64,000 nucleotides of DNA. Source: Clostridia bacterium (GTDB lineage Bacteria > Bacillota > Clostridia > Lachnospirales > Lachnospiraceae). Positions within the stretch are counted from its first letter, which is position 1, and each line of letters starts with the position of its first letter. The translations under genes and the position numbers were made by a program. Of this stretch, positions 34,364 to 44,721 are shown one piece after another. The notes below the pieces were generated by a model. The model saw only the letters and a list, made by a program, of their open reading frames with translations, was not told the origin of the DNA and ran no database searches. The stretch lies in the NCBI GenBank assembly GCA_910574475.1, contig CAJTAT010000006.1, forward strand, positions 1 to 64,000, in the 5' to 3' direction.

Positions 34364-35386
34364 ATGAAAGACACTACAAAAACGAAGAAACAGTTCATGA
34401 TTTTTCTACTTATAGCTTATGGAGTGACTTATGTGATGGGAATTTTGACCTGGTACGGAAGCACGATACCAGTAGAGATGAGTATATTTCCAAATGCACA
34501 GATGTTCTATCCGGCGGCAGGTGTTATGTTGGCTTATCTGCTAACAGAGTGGAAAGACAGTCTGCTTCCCAAAGGGTTTTATATTACCTTTTTATTGGCG
34601 ACACTTTTGATGTTATCTCTTGCGATATTGTCCGTAGCTATGCCGGAACAGAACCTTTCCTTTAATGGACTGTCCATCTCTGTGTGGGCCATTATTGGCC
34701 AGCTTGTAATGATTGGCGGAACCATCCTTTGCTGGATTATGCTTCTTCTGTCAGGAAAGAAGAGAAGAGCAGCCTATGGATTGGGATGGAATCATTGGAA
34801 GGCTTCAATCCTTTGCATTGTCGTATTTCTTGCTCTGTACTTTGGCCGTGCTACCGTTGCTTATGCTATGGAAGGGCAAGCAGGAGTGATGCTTCAAATT
34901 CTGCAAAATCCTGTGGCATGGAGTTACCTGATATTGACGCCAGTGAATTTTTTGATAGCATTTGCACCATTTTTAGGGGAAGAATATGGATGGCGCTACT
35001 TCCTTCAGCCTCTATTACAGAAGAGATTTGGTATGCGAGGAGGTGTCCTGATTCTTGGTGTGGCCTGGGGCGTATGGCATATATTTCTGGACTTTTTCTA
35101 CTACACTACGCCAAATCAAGGTCTGATTATGTTGGTATCCCAGACGATTACCTGTGTGACACTCGGCATCTTTTTTGCCTGGGCTTATTTGAAAACTAAC
35201 AATATCTGGGTTCCTGTAATTTTGCATTTTTTAAACAATAACTTATCTGTAGTGGTAGCGAATAATTATTCTGTAGAGGAAGTATTGGAAAACCAACAGA
35301 TCACATGGGGAATGATTCCAGCAGCGTTATTGCTGAACGGAGTTTTGTTCGGACTGTTTCTGCTGTCGAAAGAATTTCGGGATTAA
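34364..35386 (+). CDS. CPBP family intramembrane metalloprotease
   Basis: A 340-residue polytopic membrane protein with the Abi/CAAX-protease motifs: EEYGWRYF (E-E-x3-R), the second motif GVWHIFLDF and third motif HFLNNNL, which together place the catalytic Glu and His residues inside the membrane. Family members process prenylated proteins in eukaryotes; in bacteria many sit in bacteriocin loci as immunity or processing factors. Location right after an AgrCA-like pair resembles bacteriocin regulatory loci, but no precursor peptide gene was found nearby. Confidence 0.88.
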   Translation: MKDTTKTKKQFMIFLLIAYGVTYVMGILTWYGSTIPVEMSIFPNAQMFYPAAGVMLAYLLTEWKDSLLPKGFYITFLLATLLMLSLAILSVAMPEQNLSFNGLSISVWAIIGQLVMIGGTILCWIMLLLSGKKRRAAYGLGWNHWKASILCIVVFLALYFGRATVAYAMEGQAGVMLQILQNPVAWSYLILTPVNFLIAFAPFLGEEYGWRYFLQPLLQKRFGMRGGVLILGVAWGVWHIFLDFFYYTTPNQGLIMLVSQTITCVTLGIFFAWAYLKTNNIWVPVILHFLNNNLSVVVANNYSVEEVLENQQITWGMIPAALLLNGVLFGLFLLSKEFRD

Positions 35387-35408
35387 TTATTATATCTCTA
35401 AGAGCTGG

Positions 35409-35436
35409 CAGGAGCTGTCGAAAACGACAGCTCCTG
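35409..35436. terminator. Perfect hairpin between convergent genes
   Basis: CAGGAGCTGTCG (35409-35420) and CGACAGCTCCTG (35425-35436) pair perfectly around AAAA. It lies between the convergent protease and anti-sigma genes; no T run is seen on either side, so strong termination is not certain. Confidence 0.6.
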
Positions 35437-35451
35437 GGCTCGCAAGAAAGA

Positions 35452-37080
35452 TCAATCCTGATCTTTTTCATATTTTATGACAGCTCCAGTCAATGCATCA
35501 ATCTCATATTCGAATTCGTATCCATCGCAGTCAAATTCAATCTCATATATCATGACACCGTCATCGTCGTCTAGTTCACACTTAAACTTGGTCAAAGTGT
35601 TCTCTGAAACACCCGCATGGGAGAGCGCAGCACTCTTGGCCGCAGATTCACCAATATAGGAGCTGTTGGTATTTTCAGAACTTCCTGGAGTTTCAGATAT
35701 ATCATTGGAGTAATTAGGATGATCGTAATCTTCCTCTTTCTCATATTTTATAACTGCTCCAGTGTAGGCGTTAATTTCAAAATCATACTCGTAACCGTCA
35801 CAATAAAAATTAATTTCATAAACCATTACCTGATCTTCTTTATCAAGAGAACACTTATAATCATATAGGTCGTGTGAAGCTATTCCAGCATGGGAGACGG
35901 CAATGTCTTTGGCAGCGTTTTCTCCTATATAAGAACTGGTGGTATTATGATGAGAATTATCTTGAGCTTCATCTTGATTGCTGGGGACATTATCGCTTGG
36001 ACTCGTATTGCTAGCTGTGTTATTGGTTTCGGCCGTATTTACACTATTGCTTGTATTGTTATTTGCATTGCTCGGACTCTGTGGAGAAATATAATCATCA
36101 TCCACTTCTTTTTTGTGTTCAATTATGGTGCCAGAGACAGCATCCACTTCATAATCATATTCATAACCATTGCATTTAAACTCGATCTCATATACCATAG
36201 CACCCTGTTCATAATCAAGTTCATTTTTATAATGGCTAATATCATCAGCCGTCAAGCCAGCATGGGCGAGAGCTATGTCTTTAGCTTTTGCATCTCCGAT
36301 ATAAGCCTTATCGCTTGCTGTTCCCACAGACTTAATATTATCCAGATTCATACTGCCCGATTCACTTAAAAGATTCAATTCATTGATAGAAAGTGAAACG
36401 AGATCTTCAAATGAATAGTAAGTATTTTGAGTAATAATCTGCTGAATTAATTGTGCCTTTCCCAGGGTGATTCCATAAGTATCTGCCAGTTGCTGCAACT
36501 CGGAAGTAGGAGAAAGCGTCTGACTCAGTACAGCACCACTGAAAGAATTCGTCTGAAGCATAGCATTGATATCTTCCGTTAATTTTGCCTGAAGGCTGGC
36601 TCCCCTGGCTGGGTCCTGATTGTCTACACTGACAAGGATGGAATTGGCCAGATCATTTAAGTATCCATTGCGCAGCATAGAGCCTATCAGTGCATTGACT
36701 GTCACATCAAGTGTATTTCCCTTAAAATCCATATCGCCGACTACAATGCGAGCGTCTTCATTTTGGGGAATGACTGCCAACACTTTTTCTTTTTGATTGA
36801 TCTGAATTTCGATAGATGGATTTACATCCAGGGACACGGTGGAATCCACAGTAAAATTTGCCTGGTAGCTCTGAAAACTAAAAGTTCCAACAATTAATAA
36901 GAGAAATACAGCAGCAATGCCGGCTAATCGTTTAAACCAGGGATTTGTTTTTGGGGTATCTGTCATTACGATCACGCTTCCTTTCTGTGTGTCACATTGG
37001 GAGAGAATAGAATCGAGAACATCTGGAGTGGCATTGGAAAATGCCTGCTTTATTTTATGGTCCAGTTCTTTATTGGTCAT
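35452..37080 (-). CDS. RsgI-like anti-sigma protein with three PepSY-like repeats
   Basis: This 542-residue single-pass membrane protein has a short cytoplasmic part, one membrane helix (about 50-69), then an RsgI-type extracytoplasmic domain with VDSTVSLDVNPSIEIQIN. In RsgI proteins the Asn-Pro bond of this motif (N87-P88 here) is self-cleaved. Three repeats of about 70 residues follow (starts near 260, 384 and 475), each opening with YIG and AK and ending with an acidic strand and a TG-(A/T)-(V/I)-I turn, a PepSY-like pattern; Asn/Ser/Thr-rich linkers separate them. The start at 37080 has GGAGAG upstream and overlaps the sigma gene by 11 bases, so it very probably restrains that sigma factor. 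Confidence 0.8.
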   Translation of the reverse strand: MTNKELDHKIKQAFSNATPDVLDSILSQCDTQKGSVIVMTDTPKTNPWFKRLAGIAAVFLLLIVGTFSFQSYQANFTVDSTVSLDVNPSIEIQINQKEKVLAVIPQNEDARIVVGDMDFKGNTLDVTVNALIGSMLRNGYLNDLANSILVSVDNQDPARGASLQAKLTEDINAMLQTNSFSGAVLSQTLSPTSELQQLADTYGITLGKAQLIQQIITQNTYYSFEDLVSLSINELNLLSESGSMNLDNIKSVGTASDKAYIGDAKAKDIALAHAGLTADDISHYKNELDYEQGAMVYEIEFKCNGYEYDYEVDAVSGTIIEHKKEVDDDYISPQSPSNANNNTSNSVNTAETNNTASNTSPSDNVPSNQDEAQDNSHHNTTSSYIGENAAKDIAVSHAGIASHDLYDYKCSLDKEDQVMVYEINFYCDGYEYDFEINAYTGAVIKYEKEEDYDHPNYSNDISETPGSSENTNSSYIGESAAKSAALSHAGVSENTLTKFKCELDDDDGVMIYEIEFDCDGYEFEYEIDALTGAVIKYEKDQD

Positions 37081-37657
37081 CGTTTTCACTCTCCTTTTTT
37101 AGATAATTTTTCAACTTTTTTATTGCACGGTGGTATTTTGAAAGAACCGTGGACAGAGGAAACTGCATAAAGCTAGCGATCTCTTTATACCTGAAGCCGG
37201 CCACAGCGTGAAGGACAACAATTTGCCGCTCTTCCTCTGACAGACGGTTCATACACTCATAAAGGATGAGCTTATCTTCAGGGGTAATGCTTTCACATGT
37301 ATTCAGATAGGGCTCCCAATTTTCTGGAGGAATATCTGTCATACGACTTTTCCCCCTGAGCTTCAACAAGCATAGATTTCTGGTAATCGTTAAGATCCAG
37401 GCCATTGGCTTGCCCGCTGAATAGTAGCTGGATGCAGCAGAATAAATGTTGACGTAAGTGTCATGGAGAACATCCTCAGCGTCTTGCGGATTTTTCAAAA
37501 TAGAAAGAGCGAAAGCATAGACAGTAGAGCTGGTGCTGCGGTACAGAACCCCAAGAGCTTCCGAATGGCTGGAAGCAATTTGAAAAAGAAGATGGTCTAA
37601 TTGAGCAACAGAGCCGTCTGTTGTGGTTTCATTCGCCGACGTCAAGCAAAATACCAT
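37070..37657 (-). CDS. ECF-type sigma factor
   Basis: A 195-residue extracytoplasmic-function sigma factor. Region 2 includes LKNPQDAEDVLHDTYVNIYS and AWILTITRNLCLLKLRGKSR; region 4 has LSEEERQIVVLHAVAGFRYK and EIASFMQFPLSTVLSKYHRA. It directs RNA polymerase to a small regulon after release from its anti-sigma partner, encoded by the overlapping downstream gene. Start alternatives exist near the N-terminus, whose first 15 residues are not family-like. Its regulon cannot be read here, and no clear ECF -35 (AAC-rich) motif was found upstream. Confidence 0.9.
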   Translation of the reverse strand: MVFCLTSANETTTDGSVAQLDHLLFQIASSHSEALGVLYRSTSSTVYAFALSILKNPQDAEDVLHDTYVNIYSAASSYYSAGKPMAWILTITRNLCLLKLRGKSRMTDIPPENWEPYLNTCESITPEDKLILYECMNRLSEEERQIVVLHAVAGFRYKEIASFMQFPLSTVLSKYHRAIKKLKNYLKKESENDDQ

Positions 37658-37779
37658 GTTTGCTTTCTCCTTTCATATTATTAATACAGGAAGCGTGCCG
37701 TTTATTGCATGCATTTTCTATATTTTACAAAAAATTTATAAATTTTGAAAGAGATATTTTTGAACTATTTATAATCGGA

Positions 37780-37808
37780 TTGACAGAAGAAACGAATACG
37801 CTTATGAT
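37780..37808 (+). promoter_or_regulatory. Promoter of the UlaG-like gene
   Basis: TTGACA (37780-37785) and TATGAT (37803-37808) are 17 bases apart, ending 32 bases before ATG 37841. Confidence 0.75.
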
Positions 37809-37840
37809 AAGCCAAAGATATAAGACAGGAGTTTGATAAA

Positions 37841-38662
37841 ATGAGCACGGAGTTAAAAATTATCCATACTGCCAATGCCGGAGTGGCGATTCAGATACTT
37901 ACTGAACCTTTTATGAAAAAAGATACATTGAAACAGGCAGACTTTGTCTGGCAGGGAAGAGGAAAACACACTCTGGGGATTGACATGTTCAGCCGGGATG
38001 GAGAAGGGCTTTATCCAGACACACCGGGGGATTTGAAAATAGAATTATTGAGGAAAATTGAGGAGGGAGAGATAGAAACTCTCTTATTTACCCACGGACA
38101 TGGAGACCATTTTTGCCTGGAGGATGTGATAGAAGCTTTACACAGGAATCCTGAGCTCTGCATTATATCTACATCTGAGGTGATCGGTCGAATCCGTACA
38201 GAAGAAAAAGATGCGGGAACCATGTACGCCATTCCTCCTGACAAGACAGAAAATATAAAAATAAATCTGCCAGGTATTTATATGGAAGTATTTAATACAA
38301 AACACATGGGAGAGCAATATGCAGATGTCCAAAACTTAGCCTGTATGTTGCGTATTGGAGAAAAAAGACTGCTGATACCAGGCGATGCCTGGCCAGAACC
38401 AGAATTTTTTGCCCGAGTTCGCAGATGGTCCCCCAAAATTGACTGCTTGATAGCCCCCTTCCCTCTAATCGGCCTCCCGTCCACCCGAAAAATTATTGCA
38501 AACAACCTGGAGATAGAACATATTCTGGCTCTACATCTGCCCCAGCCAGAAGCTGATTCCCAAAATTGGACCGCCAGCGCAAAATCAGTCTGTGAACGCT
38601 CCCACGATACTCTTCCCATACCAGACTTTGGGGAAGAACTGGGCAGGGAGTACTGGATGTAA
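37841..38662 (+). CDS. MBL-fold metal-dependent hydrolase (UlaG-like)
   Basis: A 273-residue metallo-beta-lactamase-fold protein. The metal motif is THGHGDHF (H-x-H-x-D-H) at about residues 86-92, with later ligands in NTKHMGEQYADVQNLA and PGDAW. UlaG-type enzymes act on cyclic sugar-phosphate lactones, but this subfamily is broad and the substrate is unknown. The N-terminus (LKIIHTANAGVAIQI) forms the usual first strands. It has its own promoter and stands alone upstream of the ribosomal operon. Confidence 0.8.
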   Translation: MSTELKIIHTANAGVAIQILTEPFMKKDTLKQADFVWQGRGKHTLGIDMFSRDGEGLYPDTPGDLKIELLRKIEEGEIETLLFTHGHGDHFCLEDVIEALHRNPELCIISTSEVIGRIRTEEKDAGTMYAIPPDKTENIKINLPGIYMEVFNTKHMGEQYADVQNLACMLRIGEKRLLIPGDAWPEPEFFARVRRWSPKIDCLIAPFPLIGLPSTRKIIANNLEIEHILALHLPQPEADSQNWTASAKSVCERSHDTLPIPDFGEELGREYWM

Positions 38663-38692
38663 TAGATTTGCGATGAAATTTGTAAAAAAAAC

Positions 38693-38721
38693 TTGACACC
38701 AGCAAGTTTCCTCACTATAAT
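38693..38721 (+). promoter_or_regulatory. Promoter of the rpsL-rpsG-fusA-tuf operon
   Basis: Consensus TTGACA (38693-38698) and TATAAT (38716-38721) are 17 bases apart, as expected for a very strongly expressed operon. The leader is about 100 bases. Confidence 0.9.
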
Positions 38722-38731
38722 AATTTAGTGT

Positions 38732-38757
38732 GCGCGAAAACGCTGGTTTTCGTGTGC
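38732..38757 (+). other. Stem-loop in the rpsL leader
   Basis: GCGCGAAAAC (38732-38741) pairs with GTTTTCGTGTGC (38746-38757) around a four-base loop, near the predicted 5' end of the mRNA. It may stabilise the transcript or be a ribosomal-protein binding site. Confidence 0.5.
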
Positions 38758-38832
38758 CATAAAGTCGAGAAACGACGAGCAACCTAACAGGGCCGGCAAC
38801 ATGCCTGCCACTTATTACAGGAGGTGAAAGGA

Positions 38833-39255
38833 ATGCCAACATTTAACCAGTTAGTCAGAAAAGGAAGACAGACATCTGTCAAGAAGTCTACGGCGCCCGC
38901 TCTTCAGAAAGGATTTAACTCTCTGAAGAAAAAAGCGACCGATACATCTGCACCGCAGAAGCGTGGCGTTTGTACAGCGGTAAAGACTGCTACCCCGAAG
39001 AAGCCGAACTCAGCCCTTCGTAAAATCGCCAGAGTACGTCTTTCCAATGGCATTGAAGTAACAAGCTATATTCCAGGAGAAGGACACAATCTTCAGGAGC
39101 ACAGCGTTGTCATGATTCGTGGAGGAAGAGTAAAAGACCTTCCAGGTACCAGATATCATATTATCCGTGGTACGCTTGATACTGCCGGTGTGGCAAAGAG
39201 AAGACAGGCCCGTTCCAAATACGGCGCTAAGAGACCGAAAGACGCTAAGAAGTAA
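38833..39255 (+). CDS. rpsL: 30S ribosomal protein S12
   Basis: S12 sits in the decoding centre of the small subunit. The 140-residue protein has the universal segments [51 protein letters not shown] and [20 protein letters not shown]. The lysines linked to streptomycin resistance (in TPKKPNS and RVKDLPG) are wild type. The start at 38833 is preceded by AGGAGGTGAAAGG. It is first in the str operon; rpoB/rpoC are not directly upstream. Confidence 0.98.
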   Translation: MPTFNQLVRKGRQTSVKKSTAPALQKGFNSLKKKATDTSAPQKRGVCTAVKTATPKKPNSALRKIARVRLSNGIEVTSYIPGEGHNLQEHSVVMIRGGRVKDLPGTRYHIIRGTLDTAGVAKRRQARSKYGAKRPKDAKK

Positions 39256-39486
39256 ATTCGGTTCCATTGTAACAGGTAACACCCTATGACTCAAGGAAGA
39301 AATGAGCTCATAGTGAACAGAACTATCAACGTTGGGCAGACAAAAGCAGTCTGCATGCCGGAATATTATATCGCCCTTAATAGGTTGCGGGTTGTATATA
39401 GAATTGCCGTGCACAACACAAGTAGAGAGACACATGTGAGTACCTGAGAATTAAAGAGTGAATTTTGTTGGACGAGAGTCCAATAA

Positions 39487-39981
<495 letters not shown>

Positions 39982-40068
39982 CCGAAAGCAACTTAGCAAA
40001 AGCGAGCTGAAAGCAAAGCTTGAGTTTAGTTGAGTGAACATCCGATTTAATTTGAGGAGGAAAATCCC

Positions 40069-42183
40069 GTGGCTGGAAGAGAATATCCATTAGACAGAAC
40101 CAGAAATATAGGTATTATGGCTCATATTGATGCTGGTAAGACCACATTGACAGAGCGTATCCTGTATTACACTGGCGTAAACTATAAGATTGGTGATACT
40201 CATGAAGGCACTGCTACTATGGACTGGATGGAGCAGGAGCAGGAGCGTGGTATCACGATCACTTCTGCAGCTACAACCTGTCACTGGACCCAGCAGGAAA
40301 ACTGCAAGCCCAAAGAGGGCGCTTTGGAGCATCGCATTAACATTATTGATACTCCGGGTCACGTTGACTTTACGGTTGAGGTAGAACGTTCCCTTCGTGT
40401 ACTGGACGGCGCTGTAGGCGTGTTCTGTGCAAAGGGCGGAGTGGAGCCTCAGTCTGAAAATGTATGGCGTCAGGCTGACACTTATAATGTACCCCGTATG
40501 GCATTTATCAATAAGATGGATATCCTGGGTGCAGATTTCTACAATGCTGTAGATATGATCAAGACAAGACTTGGCAAAAATGCCATTTGTATTCAGTTGC
40601 CGATTGGCAAGGAAGATCAGTTTCAGGGAATTATCGATTTGTTTGAGATGAAAGCTTATATTTACAATGATGAGAAAGGCGAGAACATCTCCATCGTTGA
40701 TATCCCGGATGACATGAAAGATGATGCAGAGCTTTACCATACAGAGTTGGTAGAGAAAATCTGTGATTTGGATGATGAATTGATGCTTGAGTACCTGGAT
40801 GGAAAAGAGCCCTCCACAGAGGCTATGAAAGCTGCCCTGAGAAAGGCTACCTGTGAGTGTACAGCAGTTCCTGTATGTTGCGGTACTGCATATCGAAATA
40901 AAGGTGTTCAGAAGCTTTTGGATGCAGTCATTGAGTATATGCCTGCTCCAACGGACATCCCATCCATCAAAGGAACTGATATGGATGGAAATGAGACAGA
41001 GCGTCATTCTTCTGATGAAGAGCCATTTTCTGCATTGGCTTTCAAGATTATGGCTGACCCCTTTGTGGGCAAGCTTGCATTTTTCCGTGTATACTCAGGA
41101 ACCATAAATTCTGGCTCCTATGTATATAACTCTACAAAGCAGAAGAAAGAGCGTGTAGGACGTATTCTTCAGATGCACGCAAATAAGAGAGCAGAGCTGG
41201 ATAAGGTTTATTCTGGTGATATTGCTGCTGCAGTAGGTTTTAAAATTACAACAACTGGCGATACTATTTGTGATGAGCAGCACCCAGTAATTCTTGAATC
41301 TATGGAGTTCCCGGAACCAGTTATTGAGCTGGCCATTGAACCAAAGACAAAAGCTGGACAGGGCAAGATGGGTGAGGCATTGGCAAAGCTTGCTGAGGAG
41401 GATCCAACCTTCCGTGCTCACACAGATCCTGAGACAGGGCAGACAATTATCGCTGGTATGGGCGAGCTGCATCTTGAGATTATCGTAGATCGTCTGTTGC
41501 GTGAGTACAAGGTGGAGGCAAATGTAGGTGCGCCCCAGGTTGCTTATAAGGAAACCTTTACCAAGGCAGTGGATGTGGACAGTAAGTATGCAAAACAGAG
41601 TGGTGGACGTGGACAGTATGGCCATTGTAAGGTTCGCTTTGAGCCCATGGACGCGAATGGAGAAGAGCTGTTTAAATTCGAGTCTCAGGTTGTGGGCGGT
41701 GCGATTCCAAAGGAATATATTCCGGCAGTTGGCGAGGGTATTGAGGAAGCAGCACAGTCTGGTATCCTGGGAGGATTCCCGGTACTTGGTATCCATGCAG
41801 TGGTATATGATGGTTCTTACCATGAAGTCGATTCCAGTGAGATGGCATTCCACATTGCAGGCTCCCTTGCATTTAAAGAGGCTATGCAGAAAGGAAATCC
41901 AGTACTTTTAGAGCCGATCATGAAGGTTGAGGTGACAACACCAGAAGATTACATGGGTGATGTAATTGGTGATATCAACAGCCGCCGCGGCCGTATCGAA
42001 GGTATGGATGATATTGGCGGAGGCAAGATGATCCGCGGTTATGTTCCGCTGGCAGAGATGTTTGGATACTCTACAGACCTTCGTTCCAAGACTCAGGGAC
42101 GTGGTAACTATTCCATGTTCTTCGAAAAATATGAGCAGGTTCCAAAGAACATTCAGGAAAAAGTACTTGCATCAAAGAAATAA
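40069..42183 (+). CDS. fusA: Elongation factor G
   Basis: EF-G is the GTPase that drives translocation on the ribosome. The 704-residue length is normal. GTP-binding motifs are [38 protein letters not shown] and [10 protein letters not shown]; domains II-V follow, with [14 protein letters not shown] in domain IV. It starts with GTG after GAGGAGGAAAATCCC. Long open frames on the opposite strand are shadows of its codon bias. Confidence 0.98.
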   Translation: MAGREYPLDRTRNIGIMAHIDAGKTTLTERILYYTGVNYKIGDTHEGTATMDWMEQEQERGITITSAATTCHWTQQENCKPKEGALEHRINIIDTPGHVDFTVEVERSLRVLDGAVGVFCAKGGVEPQSENVWRQADTYNVPRMAFINKMDILGADFYNAVDMIKTRLGKNAICIQLPIGKEDQFQGIIDLFEMKAYIYNDEKGENISIVDIPDDMKDDAELYHTELVEKICDLDDELMLEYLDGKEPSTEAMKAALRKATCECTAVPVCCGTAYRNKGVQKLLDAVIEYMPAPTDIPSIKGTDMDGNETERHSSDEEPFSALAFKIMADPFVGKLAFFRVYSGTINSGSYVYNSTKQKKERVGRILQMHANKRAELDKVYSGDIAAAVGFKITTTGDTICDEQHPVILESMEFPEPVIELAIEPKTKAGQGKMGEALAKLAEEDPTFRAHTDPETGQTIIAGMGELHLEIIVDRLLREYKVEANVGAPQVAYKETFTKAVDVDSKYAKQSGGRGQYGHCKVRFEPMDANGEELFKFESQVVGGAIPKEYIPAVGEGIEEAAQSGILGGFPVLGIHAVVYDGSYHEVDSSEMAFHIAGSLAFKEAMQKGNPVLLEPIMKVEVTTPEDYMGDVIGDINSRRGRIEGMDDIGGGKMIRGYVPLAEMFGYSTDLRSKTQGRGNYSMFFEKYEQVPKNIQEKVLASKK

Positions 42184-42317
42184 ATGTTTTGAGCTAAATT
42201 TTGCTTGAAAATTAAGGCGCTTTGAAATATAATCAAAGATAGCCGAGTATCTAAGAGATGGAACAATTATTGTTAAATTTGCCGAAAGAGGCGTATTGAT
42301 TAAGGAGGACATTCAAA

Positions 42318-43505
42318 ATGGCTAAAGCTAAATTTGAGAGAACGAAACCACATTGTAATATCGGTACCATCGGTCACGTAGACCATGGCAAAACTACTCT
42401 GACAGCAGCTATCACAAAAGTGCTTTCTGAGAGAGTGGCTGGTAATACTGCTACAGATTTTGATAACATTGACAAGGCTCCAGAAGAGAGAGAGCGTGGT
42501 ATCACTATTTCTACTGCTCACGTTGAGTATGAGACAGAGAACAGACATTATGCACACGTTGACTGCCCAGGCCATGCTGACTATGTAAAGAACATGATCA
42601 CTGGTGCTGCTCAGATGGACGGCGCTATCCTGGTAGTAGCTGCTACAGACGGTGTTATGGCTCAGACAAAGGAGCACATCCTTCTGTCCCGTCAGGTAGG
42701 TGTTCCTCATATCGTAGTATTTATGAACAAGTGTGATATGGTAGACGACGAAGAGCTGTTGGAGCTGGTTGAGATGGAGATCACAGAGCAGCTTGAAGAG
42801 TATGAGTTCACAGATTGCCCAATCATCAAGGGATCTGCTTTGAAGGCTCTGGAAGATCCTGCAAGCGAGTGGGGCGACAAAGTTATGGAGCTGATGGCAG
42901 CAGTTGATGAGCATATTCCAGATCCTCAGCGTGCAACTGATCAGCCATTCCTGATGCCAGTCGAGGACGTATTCACCATCACAGGTCGTGGTACGGTTGC
43001 TACAGGTCGTGTTGAGCGTGGTACACTTCACCTGAATGAGGAAGTAGAAATCATTGGTATCAAAGAAGAGACACGTAAGACAGTTGTAACTGGTATCGAG
43101 ATGTTCCGTAAGTTGCTTGACGAGGCTCAGGCTGGTGACAACATCGGTGCTCTGCTTCGTGGTGTTCAGAGAACTGAGATCGAAAGAGGTCAGGTTCTTG
43201 CAAAACCAGGCAGCGTTACTTGCCATACTAAGTTTACTGCTCAGGTTTACGTACTGACTAAGGACGAGGGTGGCCGTCATACACCATTCTTTAACAACTA
43301 CAGACCACAGTTCTACTTCAGAACAACTGACGTTACTGGTGTCTGCAACCTTCCAGCTGGTACAGAGATGTGCATGCCTGGCGATAATGTAGAGATGAGC
43401 ATTGAGCTGATTCATCCTATCGCTATGGAGCAGGGTCTTACATTCGCTATCCGTGAGGGTGGTAGAACTGTTGGGTCAGGTCGTGTGGCTACTATCATTG
43501 AGTAA
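42318..43505 (+). CDS. tuf: Elongation factor Tu
   Basis: EF-Tu carries aminoacyl-tRNA to the ribosomal A site. The 395-residue protein has [42 protein letters not shown] and the C-terminal [28 protein letters not shown] precedes ATG. It is the last gene of the str operon; a terminator follows. It is the only tuf copy in the window. Confidence 0.98.
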   Translation: MAKAKFERTKPHCNIGTIGHVDHGKTTLTAAITKVLSERVAGNTATDFDNIDKAPEERERGITISTAHVEYETENRHYAHVDCPGHADYVKNMITGAAQMDGAILVVAATDGVMAQTKEHILLSRQVGVPHIVVFMNKCDMVDDEELLELVEMEITEQLEEYEFTDCPIIKGSALKALEDPASEWGDKVMELMAAVDEHIPDPQRATDQPFLMPVEDVFTITGRGTVATGRVERGTLHLNEEVEIIGIKEETRKTVVTGIEMFRKLLDEAQAGDNIGALLRGVQRTEIERGQVLAKPGSVTCHTKFTAQVYVLTKDEGGRHTPFFNNYRPQFYFRTTDVTGVCNLPAGTEMCMPGDNVEMSIELIHPIAMEQGLTFAIREGGRTVGSGRVATIIE

Positions 43506-43527
43506 TCAGTGAAAAGCTAGATTTTAT

Positions 43528-43559
43528 GGGGCTTTCCGAGAAATCGGGAAGCCCTTTTT
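43528..43559 (+). terminator. Terminator after tuf
   Basis: GGGCTTTCCGA (43529-43539) pairs with TCGGGAAGCCC (43544-43554) with one wobble around a four-base loop, followed by five T. It ends the str operon. Confidence 0.9.
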
Positions 43560-43754
43560 GTTGGAGTTTTTTTAGATTATGTTAATAGTTTTTCGCTGTC
43601 GTTCTGATTTCGTAATGCTACGGAGCACTTATTTTCCTCTTGTTCGTTCAGTCTCAGCACTAATAATTTGCTTATGCTATTACTACCTCCTATTGTATGG
43701 GTGTGTTTTATTGCCTATTATGGTGGATTTAATGTCATTACACTTTGACACATA

Positions 43755-44594
43755 TTATACGCCATAATAATGTTGAATAGCGTGTGCAACATATTCGGAA
43801 CAGCCTTTTCCAAATTGGCTATCGGTTGCTTCTGCAAGTTTTTCGCTTCGCAAATATTCTTTTGCCAAATCGAGCAGGATATTTCTCGCATTATCAAGAG
43901 CAAACATTGTCTTATAATTCTCTGCAAGCATTTCAACAGCGGAATGTGCCATATCCATATCGTTAGCTTCTTTTGCAGTCATAAACTGTTTATAGATTTT
44001 GGCATTTTCCTCTTGTTCCTGCTTTATTTTTTTTGTATTCCCGGTTGCCTGCATGACTGCTTCTATTGCTTTTTCTTTGCTACCATACCATTTCAATAAG
44101 TCTGCGGTAGCCTGTTCGTTAGCAAAGCCGGACACCAAATGCTCTTTGTATTTATCCATGCTCCCGTATTTTTGTATCTGCTCGTCAAGGCTTTCCTTTG
44201 ACATACATTCTAAAGTATGGTCTACCATTTTCTGTACTTCTTCGTTGTTAAATGCTCCAAAACTCATAGTATTGACTCCTTTCATTACATCTGTTATTAA
44301 CTCTATAATCCCATTTAGCCGATTACGTTTCTGCTCCAATAGAGATTTTTGAGTTAATAAAGCCTGTTCTTTATCATAATTAGGGTTATTCATGATTTTT
44401 TTAATGTCCATCAATGGGATTTCTAATTCTCTAAAGAACATAATTTCCTGCAACTTTTCTAACGCTTTGTTGTCATAAAGCCGATAACCGGCTTCCGTTA
44501 ATTCCGTTGGTTTTAGTAAACCAATTTTGTCATAATATCTTAACGTCCTTATACTTACTCCGGTTATCTCCGACACGTCTTTTACGGTTTTCAT
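43755..44594 (-). CDS. MerR family regulator with TipAS-like domain
   Basis: A 279-residue regulator: N-terminal MerR winged helix (TVKDVSEITGVSIRTLRYYD, then GYRLYDNKALEKLQEIMFFR), a coiled-coil (about 80-110) and a C-terminal TipAS-type ligand domain with GSMDKYKEHLVSGFANEQAT and GCSEYVAHAIQHYYG. TipA-type proteins bind peptide antibiotics and activate their own promoter. The start at 44594 has AAAGGAGG upstream. The 19-base promoter spacer supports MerR-type self-activation. No resistance gene is next to it. Confidence 0.9.
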   Translation of the reverse strand: MKTVKDVSEITGVSIRTLRYYDKIGLLKPTELTEAGYRLYDNKALEKLQEIMFFRELEIPLMDIKKIMNNPNYDKEQALLTQKSLLEQKRNRLNGIIELITDVMKGVNTMSFGAFNNEEVQKMVDHTLECMSKESLDEQIQKYGSMDKYKEHLVSGFANEQATADLLKWYGSKEKAIEAVMQATGNTKKIKQEQEENAKIYKQFMTAKEANDMDMAHSAVEMLAENYKTMFALDNARNILLDLAKEYLRSEKLAEATDSQFGKGCSEYVAHAIQHYYGV

Positions 44595-44614
44595 TATTTC
44601 CTCCTTTCGTTTCA

Positions 44615-44645
44615 ATCGTAAACCGTTACGCAACGAGAGAGTCAA
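44615..44645 (-). promoter_or_regulatory. MerR-type promoter with 19-base spacer
   Basis: On the minus strand TTGACT (44645-44640) and TACGAT (44620-44615) are separated by 19 bases instead of 17, and the spacer contains the dyad CGTT-GCGT-AACG. Overlong spacers with a central dyad are diagnostic of MerR-activated promoters. Confidence 0.75.
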
Positions 44646-44721
44646 CACTGAATTTGAAATTTTTTCTGTTATAATTATAAATAATTTTTAGCGCTATAGG
44701 AATAGTCTTTGTCTTGTATTT

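Noticed and set aside
40090-41007. 305-codon minus-strand frame
   Set aside because: It is antisense to fusA and results from the strong codon bias of that gene; no start site or family motif.
42300-43415. 371-codon minus-strand frame rich in Cys and Ser
   Set aside because: It is antisense to tuf, for the same codon-bias reason.
43579-43767. 62-codon plus-strand frame after tuf
   Set aside because: Very hydrophobic but with no ribosome binding site; it lies between a terminator and a convergent gene. Probably non-coding.
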